The notes under the pieces are model-generated. The model worked only from the letters and a program-made list of their open reading frames with translations. It searched no databases and had not been told where the DNA came from. A program made the translations under genes and the position numbers. From the NCBI RefSeq assembly GCF_037154015.1, contig NZ_JBANRL010000001.1, positions 2,480,001 to 2,544,000 on the forward strand: a stretch of DNA of 64,000 nucleotides. The letters are read 5' to 3'. Shown piece after piece: positions 8,520 to 19,710 of the stretch (positions are counted from its first letter, which is position 1; each line of letters starts with the position of its first letter). Source of the stretch: Altererythrobacter aquiaggeris (GTDB lineage: Bacteria > Pseudomonadota > Alphaproteobacteria > Sphingomonadales > Sphingomonadaceae).

Positions 8520-10088
8520 TCAATCAACCTTGATCGGGATCGCCAGATGATCGCCTTCGATATCGTCAACCACTTCGACGATGCCGCGGCCCAGGCTGCT
8601 GTGCGACCGGCTATAGCCGAAATACACGATCAGACCGACGCCCGCCCAGATCGGCAGAACAGCCATGGCAAGCAGCGGCAAATTGACAAACAGGAAAATA
8701 CATCCCGCGACGGTTGCGGGCCCGACCAGCCATAATGCGGGCGTGCGGAAGCCGCGCTTCAGATCGGGCTTCGTCCGGCGCAGGATCATCACCGCAATTG
8801 CCACCATCATAAAGGCATAAAGCGTGCCGCCATTGGAAATATCAGCCAGCTGGCCGACCGGCAGGAAAGCCGCGCCAACCGCAACCACCGCGCCGGTGAT
8901 TGCGGTAACGATATAGGGCGTTTTCCATTTGGGATGCACCGCGCTCAGCTTTTCAGGCAGCAGGCCATCGCGGCTCATGACGAAGAAAATGCGTGTTTGC
9001 GCGAAAAGCAGCACCAGAATGACCGATGGCAGTGCCAGGAAGGCCGCGATACCCAGCATATTTCCGACCTGCGAGAACCCGATCTGGCGCAAGACATGCG
9101 CCAACGCTTCGTCAGAACAGACCAGCATCTGCGCATATTGCGGCAATGCACATTGTGCAGCCAGCGCTTCTGAACCGGCAGGGAACGGAATACCGCCAGG
9201 CCCCATGATCGGCTGACCGCCTATGCTGCCGATCGCCCCCGCCGCAACCAACACGTAAAAGACGGTGCAGAACAACAGCGACCCGACCAGCCCGATGGGC
9301 ACGTTGCGCTGCGGGTCTTTGGTTTCTTCGGCTGCGGTCGAAACTGCATCGAAACCGACATAGGCGAAGAATATCGTCGCGGCGGCGCCCACCGCGCCGA
9401 CACCGCTGCCAAACCCGCCAAACAAACCTGCGGGAAGAAACGGATTGAAGCGGGCTACCTCTACCTGAGGGAGCGTCAAAACCAGAAAGACCGTGAGAGC
9501 AGTCACCTTGATCACCACCAGCACCGCATTGAACATCGCCGATTCGCGCGTCCCCAGCATCAGCAGCCAGGTGACCAGCAACGCAATGACCAGCGCCGGC
9601 AGGTTTATCAGCCCGCCCGGCGCGCCGCCCAAAGCCAGTGGACCGGCAGCCAGCCATGGCGGCAGATGGATACCCAGAAATTCATTCAGGATAGTCCCGG
9701 CAAAATAGCCCGACCACCCGACTGAAACCGCGCTTGCAGCAACCGCATATTCCAGGATGAGCGCCCAGCCGACGGTCCAAGCGAGAAATTCTCCCATCGT
9801 GGCATAAGTGTAGGTGTAGGCTGATCCGGAAACCGGAATAAGCGAAGCAATTTCAGCGTAGCAAAGCGCGGCAACGATGCAGATGCCGCCTGCGATCACA
9901 AATGCCAGCATCAGGCCCGGCCCCGCCTTTTGCGCGCCCGCGGCGGTCAAAACGAAAATGCCCGTTCCGATTACGCAGCCGATGCCAAACAGCATTAGCT
10001 GGAAAGCGCCTAACGTCCGGTGGAGTGATTTCTTTTCGGCTGTAGCAAGGATCGCTTCCAACGGTTTTACACGGCTAAATTGAGGCAT
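8520..10088 (-). CDS. APC-superfamily amino acid permease (cationic amino acid transporter type)
   Basis: Inner-membrane amino-acid/polyamine/organocation transporter, about 522 residues with 12 or more hydrophobic segments. The first helix carries the substrate-backbone motif IGTGIFVL and the sixth a FFAYVGFDAV stretch typical of the CAT/YfnA group. The ATG at 10088 gives MPQFSRVKPLEAIL, with a charged cytoplasmic N-terminus as in relatives. The frame stays open for 92 codons upstream through an 11-bp minisatellite, which I do not take as coding. Substrate is not determined. Confidence 0.9.
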   Translation of the reverse strand: MPQFSRVKPLEAILATAEKKSLHRTLGAFQLMLFGIGCVIGTGIFVLTAAGAQKAGPGLMLAFVIAGGICIVAALCYAEIASLIPVSGSAYTYTYATMGEFLAWTVGWALILEYAVAASAVSVGWSGYFAGTILNEFLGIHLPPWLAAGPLALGGAPGGLINLPALVIALLVTWLLMLGTRESAMFNAVLVVIKVTALTVFLVLTLPQVEVARFNPFLPAGLFGGFGSGVGAVGAAATIFFAYVGFDAVSTAAEETKDPQRNVPIGLVGSLLFCTVFYVLVAAGAIGSIGGQPIMGPGGIPFPAGSEALAAQCALPQYAQMLVCSDEALAHVLRQIGFSQVGNMLGIAAFLALPSVILVLLFAQTRIFFVMSRDGLLPEKLSAVHPKWKTPYIVTAITGAVVAVGAAFLPVGQLADISNGGTLYAFMMVAIAVMILRRTKPDLKRGFRTPALWLVGPATVAGCIFLFVNLPLLAMAVLPIWAGVGLIVYFGYSRSHSSLGRGIVEVVDDIEGDHLAIPIKVD

Positions 10089-10538
10089 ATCAGGCAAGAC
10101 CCTCGATTCCGGCGGAAAAACCCTGTCGGAGAATCGGCTCATACGCCCGGCATCCGGAATTGCAATCGGTAAATACAGCCGGGCAAAATCGGCAGCATAG
10201 GTCTGCCATAAGTCGAACGCGGGCGCCGCCAGTACGGGGCCAGTACGGGGCGAGTACGGGGCGAGTGCGGGGCAAGTACGGGGCGAGTACGGGGCCAGTA
10301 CGGGGCGAGTGCGGGGCGAGTACGGGGCGAAATATTTACCCTGCACCATTTTCCTACCGGCCAACTCCGCGCTATTGCAGCCGCGGCTCTTTCACATCAT
10401 CAATCGGACCAACCGCTTTTTGCGCGCAGTCACGGGACCTGTCACCCTGCCCCCGGTAGCATTTAAGCAACTGATTATGTTAGCGAATAACTCGCATCTT
10501 TCAGAGTTACAGGGTGTAACTAGTGTAACCCTGACCGG
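10089..10538. other. Non-coding gap between permease and maeB holding a minisatellite
   Basis: 450 bases without a supported gene. It holds the 11-bp array at 10231-10329 and, close to the 3' end of maeB, an imperfect inverted repeat around 10507-10530 centred on ACTAGT with AGGGT/ACCCT arms, which may end the maeB transcript. The permease promoter should lie here but I see no clear boxes. Confidence 0.5.
10231..10329. repeat. 11-bp minisatellite, nine units (AGTACGGGGCG)
   Basis: Nine consecutive 11-bp units of consensus AGTACGGGGCG, with variation limited to the A/G at position 4 and the last base. It lies 143-241 bases upstream of the permease start. Translated on the minus strand the array gives an 11-residue periodic peptide (PYSPRT core), an automatic result of three 11-bp units making 33 bases. 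It has no spacers, so it is not a CRISPR array. Confidence 0.92.
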
Positions 10539-12806
<2,268 letters not shown>

Positions 12807-12918
12807 ATGCAATCCCCTCGTTGAGGGCTGCCATACAGACCCCGCCATGCGGGCGATAGGGGAAAGCGTATGCCAACGGGTTCCCGAATCGGAAGAAGGG
12901 CCGCTAACGCAGCAGATT

Positions 12919-15516
12919 ATGGCGGGTAAGACCACTCCGATGATGCAGCAATATCATGCGCTCAAGCGCGAGGCAGGGGATTGCCTGCTGTTCTACCGGA
13001 TGGGGGACTTCTTCGAGCTGTTTTTCGATGACGCAAAACTGGCAGCCGGCATTCTCGACATTGCTCTGACTGCAAGAGGTAAGGATAGCGGTGATCCGAT
13101 CCCGATGTGCGGCGTGCCTGTTCACGCGGCAGAGGGCTATCTGGCACGGCTGATAAAGGCCGGTTGCCGCGTCGCCATTGCCGAGCAGACCGAAACCCCC
13201 GAGGAAGCGAAGAAACGCGGCGGTTACAAGGCACTGGTGGCACGCGATATCGTGCGGTTCGTCACCGCGGGAACATTGACCGAAGAAGCGCTGCTGGAAC
13301 CGCGCCGCGCAAATATGCTGGTCGCGGTGTGCGAGGTGCGCGGCACGGCCGGCATCGCGGCCTGCGATATTTCTACCGGCCAGATGGAGCTGGAGGAATG
13401 CAGTCTCGATGGTATCGGCGCTGCTCTGGCGCGCTTGGGTGCAAGCGAACTCGTTGCTCCAGAAGGCTGGGATGCGGGCCCCGAAAGTGCTGTCACTCGA
13501 CCGCCGCAAAGCTTCGCAAGCGACGAGGGTGAAATCCGCCTCAGGAAAATCCACGGCGTGTCCACGCTCGACGGGTTCGGCACATTCACACGCCCGATGC
13601 TTGCAGCAGCCAGTGGTCTGATCAGCTATCTGGACCATATCGGACGCGGCACACTGCCATTGCTGCTGCCGCCCGCAGCGCGCGACGGCGACGCGAATAT
13701 GGCGATGGATGAAGCGACGCGCGCCAGTCTGGAAATCCTCGCCGCACAGACCGGCGGAAGACAAGGCAGCCTTGTCGCAGCGGTCGATCGCTGCGTGACG
13801 GGAGCGGGCGCCCGGCAGTTGGCCGGCGATCTTTCGGCGCCGCTTACCGATGTGGGCGCAATACAAGCACGGTTGGCACTGGTCCGCTGGCTGTATGATG
13901 ATCCGCTGCTAAGATCAGATCTGCGTGAGGTGCTGCGCGCATTGCCCGATATCGGCCGGGCCTTGGGGCGTATCGTTGCCGGCAGGGGTAGTCCGCGTGA
14001 TCTGGGTCAGGTGCGTGATGGCCTCGCCGAAGCGCGCCGGATACGCGATTTTCTGCAAGGCAAGCCCGATATCCCGCCGCTGCTGAACGGATTGTTGCCC
14101 TGCCTTGGCGGTCACGGCGCGCTGACCGATTTGCTTGGGCGCGCACTGGTACTCACGCCGCCAACCGAACGCGCAAAGGGCGGCTTCATCGCCGAAGGAT
14201 ATGATGCGGCGCTCGACGAATTGCGGCAAACATCTGGAAACGCGCGCCGCGCGATTGCAGCGATGGAAACCCGCTACCGCGACGAAACAGCGATCGCCTC
14301 GCTCAAAATCAAGCATAACGGGGTGCTGGGCTATTTCATCGAGGTTCCCGCCAAACACGGCGATGCGCTGATGACTGCGGATAGCGGGTTCACCCACCGC
14401 CAGACGATGGCCGGCGCGGTCCGGTTCAATTCGGTCAGGCTGCATGAGGAGGCCGCGCGGATTACCGAGGCTGGAGGCCATGCACTGGTTGCCGAGGAGG
14501 CGCATTTCCAGGAACTGACCGCTGAAGTGATTGCAGCGCGCGAGACGATCGCCCGCACCGCTGCTGCGCTGGCGCGGATCGATGTGTCGGCAGGGCAGGC
14601 CGAACGCGCGGCAGAGGGTAATTGGTGCGCGCCTGACATCGTCGAGGAGCGATGCCTGCAAATCTGCGGCGGCCGCCACCCGGTCGTCGAAGCGGCGCTG
14701 GCGGCGGGCGGCGACCGGTTCGTAGCCAATGATTGCAAACTTTCAGAGGATGACCGGCTATGGCTGATCGGCGGGCCCAACATGGGCGGCAAATCAACAT
14801 TTTTGCGCCAGAATGCCCTCATCGTGCTGCTTGCTCAGGCTGGCGGCTTTGTTCCGGCCACAGCTGCCAGGATCGGTCTGGTTGACCGATTGTTCAGCCG
14901 TGTCGGCGCTTCGGACAATCTTGCCAAAGGCCGTTCGACTTTCATGGTCGAAATGGTCGAGACCGCAGCGATACTGAGCCAGGCTACCGAACGCAGTTTT
15001 GTGATTCTGGACGAGGTCGGGCGCGGCACTTCGACCTATGACGGATTGGCACTGGCTTGGGCAGTGGTCGAGGCGGTGCATGAAACCAACCGGTGCCGGT
15101 GTTTGTTCGCGACCCATTATCACGAACTTTCGCGGCTGGCCGAAAGCTGTGATGCCCTGTCGCTGCATCACGTCCGCGCCCGCGAGTGGAAGGGCGATCT
15201 GGTGTTGCTGCACGAACTTTCAAAAGGTCCGGCAGATCGAAGTTATGGTTTGGCGGTGGCGAAGCTGGCGGGTGTTCCGCCGGCGGTGGTCAGCCGCGCG
15301 CGTTCGGTACTGAACCGGCTCGAACAAAACCGTTCGGACACCGGGGGGCTGGCGGCGGGCCTTGGGGATTTGCCGTTATTCGCTGCCTCTGCGCAAGCCA
15401 CCAGTGATGAACCGGATATATTGCGCGCAAGACTGGAAGAGCTCGATATCGATGCGCTTGCACCGCGTGAAGCGCTTGAATTGCTATATGAATTGAAGCG
15501 CGACGCCGAAAAATAG
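12919..15516 (+). CDS. mutS: DNA mismatch repair protein MutS
   Basis: Mismatch-recognition ATPase. The 865-residue protein opens with the mismatch-binding domain (TPMMQQY, then LLFYRMGDFFELF containing the Phe-x-Glu motif), followed by connector, lever/clamp and the C-terminal ABC ATPase with Walker A GPNMGGKST (about residue 618) and FVILDEVGRGTSTYDG. The ATG at 12919 gives MAGKTTPMMQQY, matching the family; upstream in-frame starts at 12778 and 12847 overlap the maeB promoter area. No mutL is nearby. Confidence 0.96.
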   Translation: MAGKTTPMMQQYHALKREAGDCLLFYRMGDFFELFFDDAKLAAGILDIALTARGKDSGDPIPMCGVPVHAAEGYLARLIKAGCRVAIAEQTETPEEAKKRGGYKALVARDIVRFVTAGTLTEEALLEPRRANMLVAVCEVRGTAGIAACDISTGQMELEECSLDGIGAALARLGASELVAPEGWDAGPESAVTRPPQSFASDEGEIRLRKIHGVSTLDGFGTFTRPMLAAASGLISYLDHIGRGTLPLLLPPAARDGDANMAMDEATRASLEILAAQTGGRQGSLVAAVDRCVTGAGARQLAGDLSAPLTDVGAIQARLALVRWLYDDPLLRSDLREVLRALPDIGRALGRIVAGRGSPRDLGQVRDGLAEARRIRDFLQGKPDIPPLLNGLLPCLGGHGALTDLLGRALVLTPPTERAKGGFIAEGYDAALDELRQTSGNARRAIAAMETRYRDETAIASLKIKHNGVLGYFIEVPAKHGDALMTADSGFTHRQTMAGAVRFNSVRLHEEAARITEAGGHALVAEEAHFQELTAEVIAARETIARTAAALARIDVSAGQAERAAEGNWCAPDIVEERCLQICGGRHPVVEAALAAGGDRFVANDCKLSEDDRLWLIGGPNMGGKSTFLRQNALIVLLAQAGGFVPATAARIGLVDRLFSRVGASDNLAKGRSTFMVEMVETAAILSQATERSFVILDEVGRGTSTYDGLALAWAVVEAVHETNRCRCLFATHYHELSRLAESCDALSLHHVRAREWKGDLVLLHELSKGPADRSYGLAVAKLAGVPPAVVSRARSVLNRLEQNRSDTGGLAAGLGDLPLFAASAQATSDEPDILRARLEELDIDALAPREALELLYELKRDAEK

Positions 15517-15556
15517 CTGTCTGTGCAAGCAAGCCGGGATCGGCTATCCAAAGCGA

Positions 15557-15970
15557 ATGAGTGAGGAATTTCCCAGTTCGAACGAGCTTGCCGAGAAGCG
15601 CACCGATTTTGCCGAAGAGCGCACCGACTGGGCAGAGGATCGGACAGTACAGGCAACCGAACGCACTTATGCCGGCTGGCTCAGAACGGCCTTTGCAGCC
15701 ATTGGCATCGGCTTGGGCTTTCGGGCGGTTTTCGGCGATTTCGACCCGCCGTGGCTGGCTAAGGCTATCGCAACGGTATTTATCATAATCGGCGGTATCG
15801 TCGCGTGGTCAGCCCAGCGTAACGCCTGCAAAAGCATGGAGCGCCTCCACACCCACGATGTAAAGGCGCCTCGAACGCTGCATATGCGCTGGCTCAGTTA
15901 TATCGTGTCCAGCGGCGCGGCGATTTTGGTAATTGCTTTATGGCTGCTGCGCAAAAGCGTCGTCACCTAG
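15557..15970 (+). CDS. DUF202 family membrane protein
   Basis: 137-residue integral membrane protein of the DUF202 (YidH-like) family, function unknown. The N-terminal 40 residues are charged and repeat an E-R-T-D/V pattern (EKRTDFAEERTDWAEDRT), ending in the family's R-T-x-x-G-W-L-R-T-A element before the first helix. Three hydrophobic segments follow. Its TAG stop shares the palindrome CTAG with the stop of the convergent gene. Confidence 0.85.
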   Translation: MSEEFPSSNELAEKRTDFAEERTDWAEDRTVQATERTYAGWLRTAFAAIGIGLGFRAVFGDFDPPWLAKAIATVFIIIGGIVAWSAQRNACKSMERLHTHDVKAPRTLHMRWLSYIVSSGAAILVIALWLLRKSVVT

Positions 15971-16326
15971 CTACCGTCACCAGGCAGACCATCAGGTTTG
16001 CTGCGCTTGCCGTACTTATCGACATTGTCGTCATGATTTGGCTCGCCCTCGAACGCGCCCATATCAATCCGGCCCGAACATTCCATATCGCGCATATGGT
16101 CGATCACGTCCTGCGTGGAATCGCCCAATAGTCCCGATGAGTTTTTGTCTTTTGTGCTTTCCGTCGGGCTAGCTGTCTCTTCGGTCAGGTCGCGGGCCTG
16201 TTGCGCAACTTCCTGCGCCTGCGAGCGGTGGTCGTCCTGCTCGTCATTGTGCGTTTCGGGGGCAAGGTTTGCCTGGCGCGCTTCCTGACTTTCGCCGCCG
16301 GACTCTTTTTTTGATGCTTTCGACAT
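15967..16326 (-). CDS. Small acidic hydrophilic protein, unknown function
   Basis: 119-residue protein with no signal or membrane segment, rich in Glu, Asp, Gln and Ser through residue 80; predicted disordered (inference). A C-terminal stretch (GLLGDSTQDVIDHMRDMECSG) looks more ordered. The ATG at 16326 follows AAAGGAG at ideal spacing, supporting real translation; a longer frame to 16461 overlaps the neighbouring gene. I do not recognise a family. It overlaps the convergent DUF202 gene by four bases. Confidence 0.7.
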   Translation of the reverse strand: MSKASKKESGGESQEARQANLAPETHNDEQDDHRSQAQEVAQQARDLTEETASPTESTKDKNSSGLLGDSTQDVIDHMRDMECSGRIDMGAFEGEPNHDDNVDKYGKRSKPDGLPGDGS

Positions 16327-16378
16327 TTTTATCTCCTTTGCCAACGCAACGGTCGGCGCAGGAAACCCGTTCCGAGAA

Positions 16379-17248
16379 TTAGCGGGTCGGAACCGGACTT
16401 TCGCCGGTGTAGTCGTAAAATCCGCGCCCGGTCTTGCGGCCGAGCCAGCCCGCTTCGACATATTTCACAAGCAGTGGCGCGGGGCGATATTTGCTGTCGC
16501 CAGTCGTATTATAGAGCACCATCACAATGTCGAGACATGTGTCCAGACCCACGAAATCGGCCAGTTCCAGCGGCCCCATCGGGTGATTGAGCCCGATTCG
16601 GCAACCTTTGTCGATATCTTCGATACTGGCAGTGCCCTGCCCCAGAACAAATACCGCTTCATTGATCATCGGAAGCAGGATGCGGTTGACGACAAATCCC
16701 GGTTCGTCCTGCACTTCGACAACCTGCTTGTTCAGCTTGCCCGCGAAGGCACGCATCCTTTCTGTGGTTTCCGGCGCTGTCGCGAGGCCCGGAATGACTT
16801 CTATCAAACCCATGATCGGGACCGGATTGAAAAAGTGGAGCCCGATGAAACGTGCCGGATCAGGCGAATGGTTCGCCATCCGGGTAATCGGGATCGAACT
16901 GGTGTTGCTCGCCAAAATGGCATCGGGGCCAAGCACTTTTCCGGCCTCGGCAAAAATGGCCTGTTTGATCGGCTCTTTCTCGGTTGCCGCCTCGATGATC
17001 AGTTCGGCATCTGCCATGGGCGCATAGTCGGCAACCGGCCTGATGCGGTTCAACGTCGCGTCCGCTGCGGCAACTTCAATTTTGCCTTTGGCCACCAGCT
17101 TGCCGAGTGCGCCTTCGATCCCAGTTTTGGATTTTTCGGCGATGGCAATATCGACGTCAGCAAGCAACACCTGCATCCCCGCCTGCGCCACGCTCTGCGC
17201 GATGCCTGCGCCCATCTGGCCCGCACCGATAATTCCGACGATATTCAT
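16379..17248 (-). CDS. 3-hydroxybutyryl-CoA / 3-hydroxyacyl-CoA dehydrogenase
   Basis: NAD(P)-dependent oxidation of 3-hydroxyacyl-CoA to 3-ketoacyl-CoA in fatty acid or aromatic degradation. The 289-residue protein has the Rossmann motif [14 protein letters not shown] at the N-terminus, the conserved [11 protein letters not shown] segment with the catalytic His, [17 protein letters not shown], and the C-terminal 3HCDH domain (GLDTCLDI). It could be named hbd or paaH; with no pathway neighbours the physiological substrate is open. Confidence 0.92.
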   Translation of the reverse strand: MNIVGIIGAGQMGAGIAQSVAQAGMQVLLADVDIAIAEKSKTGIEGALGKLVAKGKIEVAAADATLNRIRPVADYAPMADAELIIEAATEKEPIKQAIFAEAGKVLGPDAILASNTSSIPITRMANHSPDPARFIGLHFFNPVPIMGLIEVIPGLATAPETTERMRAFAGKLNKQVVEVQDEPGFVVNRILLPMINEAVFVLGQGTASIEDIDKGCRIGLNHPMGPLELADFVGLDTCLDIVMVLYNTTGDSKYRPAPLLVKYVEAGWLGRKTGRGFYDYTGESPVPTR

Positions 17249-17313
17249 TGGTATTCCCTCTTCGCAGTTGCAGCATTGGCCCTAGCGACAGGGCGCAGCG
17301 ATTGCCAGAGGGG

Positions 17314-17889
17314 TTATCGATTTGCGCCGGGTGTCCATTTTACATCGGCCACGCCATTATTATTCAACACCCGGGCAAGGACGAACAGATAGTCCGAAAG
17401 CCGGTTGATATATGCCCGCGCTGCCGGGTTAACCGGCTCCGCATCGGCGAGTGCCATCACCGACCGTTCCGACCGGCGCACGGAAGCGCGCGCAAGATGC
17501 GTACGCGCCGCGGCCTCGCTTCCACCGGGCAAAACGAAACTTGTGAGCGGCTCCAGATCTGCATTCAATCGATCGATTGCCTGTTCGAGCCAGTCCACCT
17601 GCGACTGGATAATTCGCAGCACCATTTCGGACGGCTTGAAATCTTCGTTATCGTCAGCAGGCGTCGCAAGATCGGCGCCAAGATCGAACAGATCGTCTTG
17701 AATGCGGATAAGCGCCTCGCGGTGCGCACCCCCCAGCGCGACTGCGGCGAAACCGACCATGCTGTTCGCCTCGTCTACCGCGCCGATTGCCTCGATCCGC
17801 GCCGAATATTTCGGGCAGCGCGAACCATCAACCAGTCCGGTCGAGCCATCGTCGCCGGTTCGGGTGTAGATCTTGTTCAGCTTTACCAA
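17314..17889 (-). CDS. PduO-type cob(I)alamin adenosyltransferase
   Basis: Transfers the adenosyl group of ATP to cob(I)alamin to make coenzyme B12. The 191-residue protein starts with the ATP-binding segment TRTGDDGSTGL and has the family helices RIQDDLFDLGADLATP and ARAYINRLSDYLFVLARVLN. The N-terminal Met is encoded at 17889, 17 bases from the HIG1-family gene upstream on the same strand, suggesting co-transcription. Confidence 0.93.
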   Translation of the reverse strand: MVKLNKIYTRTGDDGSTGLVDGSRCPKYSARIEAIGAVDEANSMVGFAAVALGGAHREALIRIQDDLFDLGADLATPADDNEDFKPSEMVLRIIQSQVDWLEQAIDRLNADLEPLTSFVLPGGSEAAARTHLARASVRRSERSVMALADAEPVNPAARAYINRLSDYLFVLARVLNNNGVADVKWTPGANR

Positions 17890-17905
17890 TTGTCGGTTCC
17901 GGAAA

Positions 17906-18136
17906 TTACCTGTTCAGCATCAACAATATGCCAACGACGACAACAGCCAATGCCTGATATTTTATCCGGGCGAACATGGCCTGGTTTTGTTTAAGCTGCA
18001 TATCACTGGCGTCCTGGCCTTCGCCAGTCTCGAGATCGATTTTCGTGCTTTGCATAAATGCAATGATTCCGCGGACAAGGCTGACGACAACCATGACCGC
18101 AAGGATCACGATAACTATGGTGAGGATTGTGTTCAT
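17906..18136 (-). CDS. HIG1-domain twin-transmembrane protein
   Basis: 76-residue protein with two transmembrane helices (residues about 3-27 and 58-75) and a polar connector ending in QNQAMFARIKYQ, the element that marks the HIG1 family. Relatives associate with respiratory complexes in mitochondria; the role in alphaproteobacteria is little known. It lies between gluQ and the cobalamin adenosyltransferase, all minus strand with gaps of 9 and 16 bases, so probably one operon. Confidence 0.8.
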   Translation of the reverse strand: MNTILTIVIVILAVMVVVSLVRGIIAFMQSTKIDLETGEGQDASDMQLKQNQAMFARIKYQALAVVVVGILLMLNR

Positions 18137-18145
18137 GAGCCCTAT

Positions 18146-18976
18146 TTAGGGTCGACCCGGCGAAATGCCAGCGGGGAAGTTGCGCGATCGTAACCGGTCA
18201 GCCAGTTTTTTTCCGTCCTGGCCTCCCAGCCGCCGGTCTGCAAGCGACGGCGAGTTCCTGCTTTTGGCCAGTTTTTGGCCGCTTTCGTCCAGCAGCAAAT
18301 CGTGATGATACCAGGTGGGAACAGCCAGGCCGAGCAATTTCTGAACCAGACGGTGAATGTGGCTGGCAGCAAACAGATCGGCGCCGCGGGTTACCAGCGT
18401 CACCCCGTCATCGGCGTCATCGATTGTCGCCGCCAGATGATAGCTTGCAGGCGCATCTTTGCGAAACAGGACAACGTCACCTGCTTCTGCGGCCTTACAT
18501 TCCTGGGTCCCCGCCAGCCTATCATGCCATGTCAATGGCGGGCATTCGGCCAGCGCCCGCTGAACATCCATTCGCCATGCCACCGGCCCGGACGCAGGCA
18601 CATCGCGGCCTTTGCAGGTACCGGGATAAACCGGGCCGTCGGGCCCTGACGCAATTGACGCAGCCAGCACTTCTGAGCGGGTGCAGATGCACGGATATAA
18701 CAGGCCGCGCTTCTTCAACACGGCGCCTGCCGCATCATACCTTTCGATGCGGGCGGATTGCGGGGGCACCTCGTCCCAGTCCAGCCCGAGCCACCGCAGG
18801 TCATCACGGAACATTCCGGCCAGTTCAGGCCTGCTTCGCGCGCCGTCGATGTCTTCGATCCGCAGGATAAATTTTCCGTCTGCCTCGCGCGCCAAATCAT
18901 GCGCGATTATTGCCGAAAACGCATGACCCAGATGAAGCGCGCCATTGGGACTGGGAGCAAATCGTGTGACGACCAA
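18146..18976 (-). CDS. gluQ: Glutamyl-Q tRNA(Asp) synthetase
   Basis: Attaches glutamate to the queuosine base at the wobble position of tRNA(Asp). It resembles the catalytic half of glutamyl-tRNA synthetase: HIGH-type motif in FAPSPNGALHLGHA, a CxC zinc element (CICTRSE) and a degenerate KMSKS (KLAKS), with no anticodon-binding domain. I chose a TTG start at 18976 because AAGGAG lies eight bases before it and the protein then begins directly with VVTRFAPSPNG. An ATG at 19042 would add 22 residues. queC, of the same modification pathway, lies at about 50.5 kb. Confidence 0.9.
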   Translation of the reverse strand: MVVTRFAPSPNGALHLGHAFSAIIAHDLAREADGKFILRIEDIDGARSRPELAGMFRDDLRWLGLDWDEVPPQSARIERYDAAGAVLKKRGLLYPCICTRSEVLAASIASGPDGPVYPGTCKGRDVPASGPVAWRMDVQRALAECPPLTWHDRLAGTQECKAAEAGDVVLFRKDAPASYHLAATIDDADDGVTLVTRGADLFAASHIHRLVQKLLGLAVPTWYHHDLLLDESGQKLAKSRNSPSLADRRLGGQDGKKLADRLRSRNFPAGISPGRP

Positions 18977-19101
18977 GCGGCTTACTCCTTCTTGATTTCC
19001 GGCCCGGGAAATGCAGATCCTTGTGGATTGCGCCCCTGTCACAGACTTGACGCTATAGGATGCTTCATGTTCCTTGCCGTCAATAGAGAGGTATCCGAAC
19101 T

Positions 19102-19710
19102 TTGTTCAAGGCAGACCTGATTGAGCGCGCTGCCCGATTTCGTAGCGCCAATGAAGATCCAACGCGTAGCCCCGAAAGCTGCCCGGCACTGGTGCTCAAT
19201 GCAGATTACACACCGCTATCTTATTATCCGCTCAGCTTGTGGCCATGGCAGACCGCGATAAAGGCGGTCTTTCTGGAGCGGGTCGATGTCATCGAAAGCT
19301 ATGACAGGGCGGTCCATTCCCCCTCGCTCGATATGCCGATACCCTCGGTCATAGCCTTGCGGCAATATGTCAGGCCCAGCCAGTTTCCCGCATTCACGCG
19401 GTTCAACGTATTCTTGCGCGACCGGTTTTGCTGCCAATATTGCGGCAGTCCCCAAAATCTGACGTTCGACCATGTCGTACCGCGCCGTCTGGGCGGGAAA
19501 ACGACGTGGGAGAATATCCTGACAGCCTGTGCGCCGTGCAATATGAAAAAGGGCGGACGGACGCCCCAACAGGCGAAAATGAGCATTTTGCGCGAACCCA
19601 TCCGGCCGACAAGCTGGCAGATGCAGGAAAGAGGCAGAGCGTTCCCGCCCCATTTCCTGCATGAAACGTGGCGCGACTGGCTTTACTGGGATGTGGAACT
19701 GGAAGCCTAG
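19102..19710 (+). CDS. HNH endonuclease family protein
   Basis: 202-residue protein with a C-terminal HNH nuclease fold: two CxxC zinc pairs (CCQYCG and CAPCN), the catalytic FDHVVPRRLGG segment and the N in WENILTAC. The N-terminal half (ALVLNADYTPLSYYPLSLWPWQTAIKAV region) is the conserved domain of a widespread alphaproteobacterial HNH family of unknown physiological role. The start at 19102 is TTG with GAGAGG about 11 bases before it; a downstream GTG is possible. Its stop shares CTAG with the kynU stop. Confidence 0.88.
   Translation: MFKADLIERAARFRSANEDPTRSPESCPALVLNADYTPLSYYPLSLWPWQTAIKAVFLERVDVIESYDRAVHSPSLDMPIPSVIALRQYVRPSQFPAFTRFNVFLRDRFCCQYCGSPQNLTFDHVVPRRLGGKTTWENILTACAPCNMKKGGRTPQQAKMSILREPIRPTSWQMQERGRAFPPHFLHETWRDWLYWDVELEA

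Noticed and set aside
10231-10329. CRISPR array
   Set aside because: Units are 11 bp with no unique spacers and there are no cas genes in the window.
10089-10364. 92-codon N-terminal extension of the permease
   Set aside because: It is mainly the translated minisatellite, and the family start MPQFSRVKPLEAIL is at 10088.
15933-16172. 79-codon plus-strand frame between the DUF202 and small acidic protein genes
   Set aside because: Cys/Arg-rich shadow of the minus-strand gene, which has a strong ribosome site.
16583-17392. 269-codon frame opposite the hydroxyacyl-CoA dehydrogenase
   Set aside because: Antisense shadow of a conserved enzyme.
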